From positions 4,712,001-4,776,000 of the forward strand of contig NZ_CP015839.1 in the NCBI RefSeq assembly GCF_001651805.1: 64,000 nucleotides of DNA, given 5' to 3'. Below are positions 60,828 to 64,000 of this stretch, piece after piece. The notes beneath the pieces are model-generated. The model did no database searches. It was not told the DNA's origin and saw nothing but the letters and a program-made list of their open reading frames with translations. Each line of letters starts with the position of its first letter. The stretch's first letter is position 1. A program made the translations under genes and the position numbers. This DNA is from Marinobacterium aestuarii. Its GTDB lineage: Bacteria; Pseudomonadota; Gammaproteobacteria; Pseudomonadales; Balneatricaceae.

Positions 60828-60946
60828 TGCTTGGCGATGACCTACTCTCACATGGGGAAACCCCACACTACCATCGGCGATACCGCGTTTCACTACTGAG
60901 TTCGGGATGGGATCAGGTGGTTCCACAGCTCTATTGTCGCCAAGCA
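60828..60946 (-). rRNA. rrf: 5S ribosomal RNA
   Basis: 119 bases; read on the minus strand it starts TGCTTGGCGACAATAGAGC and ends GGTCATCGCCAAGCA, the two ends pairing as the 5S terminal helix. Internal consensus blocks CCCATCCCGAACTCAG, GTGAAACG and GATGGTAGTGTGGGG are intact. It lies 190 bases after the 23S 3' end. The spacer (60947-61136) contains no tRNA. Confidence 0.96.
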
Positions 60947-61136
60947 AAACTTGTACAATATGGATTCTGGCCTCGACAGCGTGTGGTCTGTCGCGACGTA
61001 GCTTAATTCGAGGGTGAGCTTTCACTCTATGTCTGTCTGCAGCACAAGCTCTTGCCAATGCGTCAATCTCGTCTCTCGTGCTTTTCGCCTGCTGGCCTTG
61101 CGGCAACAGCAGGCAACCAAACGCCTTGGGCGTTAT

Positions 61137-64000
<2,864 letters not shown>

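Noticed and set aside
60947-61136. A tRNA gene in the 23S-5S spacer
   Set aside because: No cloverleaf or TTCGA-type T-loop with matching arms was found.

Overview
The window reads as a chromosome segment of a marine, heterotrophic, aerobic gammaproteobacterium, probably related to the Oceanospirillaceae (Marinobacterium/Neptunomonas-like). The grounds are the moderately high GC content, three TRAP transporter systems, gammaproteobacterial small families (DUF3461, DUF3465, a GreB-like factor, dtd), and a 23S-5S rRNA pair at the right edge. The genus is an inference; no name can be read from the sequence itself. No prophage, complete insertion sequence, CRISPR array or tRNA was seen.

Layout: (1) 1-7860 looks like a catabolic cluster: the tail of a probable IclR regulator, a formylglycine-type sulfatase, a TRAP transporter, an AGE-family sugar isomerase and an MFS permease. 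(2) 7900-18105 is mostly housekeeping: a decayed LysR gene, proline iminopeptidase, dtd, a bicupin, an AGCS amino-acid symporter, DUF3465 with a broken second copy of its tail, a GreB-like factor, a LysR/TSUP divergent pair, and a MoaD-like/BNR-repeat pair. (3) 18319-23811 is a cysteate-type locus: a PSE (SuyZ/YeiH) exporter, a LysR regulator, a CuyA-type PLP lyase, a second nearly identical PSE exporter and a DAACS symporter. (4) 24092-29012 is a second TRAP operon with an alpha/beta hydrolase and a divergent LysR gene. (5) 29028-41000 is signal transduction: a zinc-ribbon/cyclase/ATPase/TPR protein, a VWA-histidine kinase-response regulator operon, two DUF3461 paralogues, and an unusual class III cyclase joined through a membrane helix to a periplasmic binding-protein domain. 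(6) 40907-50048 is a sulfur oxidation block: TauE/SafE, an aldehyde dehydrogenase, soeCBA (membrane-bound molybdenum sulfite dehydrogenase) and a divergent SulP sulfate transporter. (7) 50209-53897 holds cobS-cobT and a LuxR regulator. (8) 54098-55836 holds a predicted cyclic-di-GMP-I riboswitch, a 20-codon leader frame, an exported collagen-like protein with a 45-bp DNA repeat, and a small exported protein. (9) 56136-59871 is a third TRAP operon ending in a UspA gene. (10) 60296-64000 holds decayed 5S copies with terminators, an intact 5S gene and a nearly complete 23S gene, all on the minus strand.

The unifying theme is organosulfur chemistry. A sulfatase would free sulfate from a sulfated substrate. 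CuyA would cleave cysteate to pyruvate, ammonium and sulfite. Two PSE exporters and two TSUP proteins could move sulfite or sulfonates out. SoeABC would oxidise sulfite to sulfate, and SulP could move sulfate. The aldehyde dehydrogenase plus TauE/SafE pair next to soeABC resembles the SafD/SafE pair known from taurine-nitrogen metabolism in a related marine genus. The second candidate for new biology is the riboswitch-controlled collagen-like surface protein. The third is the cyclase/binding-protein fusion, a plausible one-protein route from a periplasmic ligand to a cyclic nucleotide.
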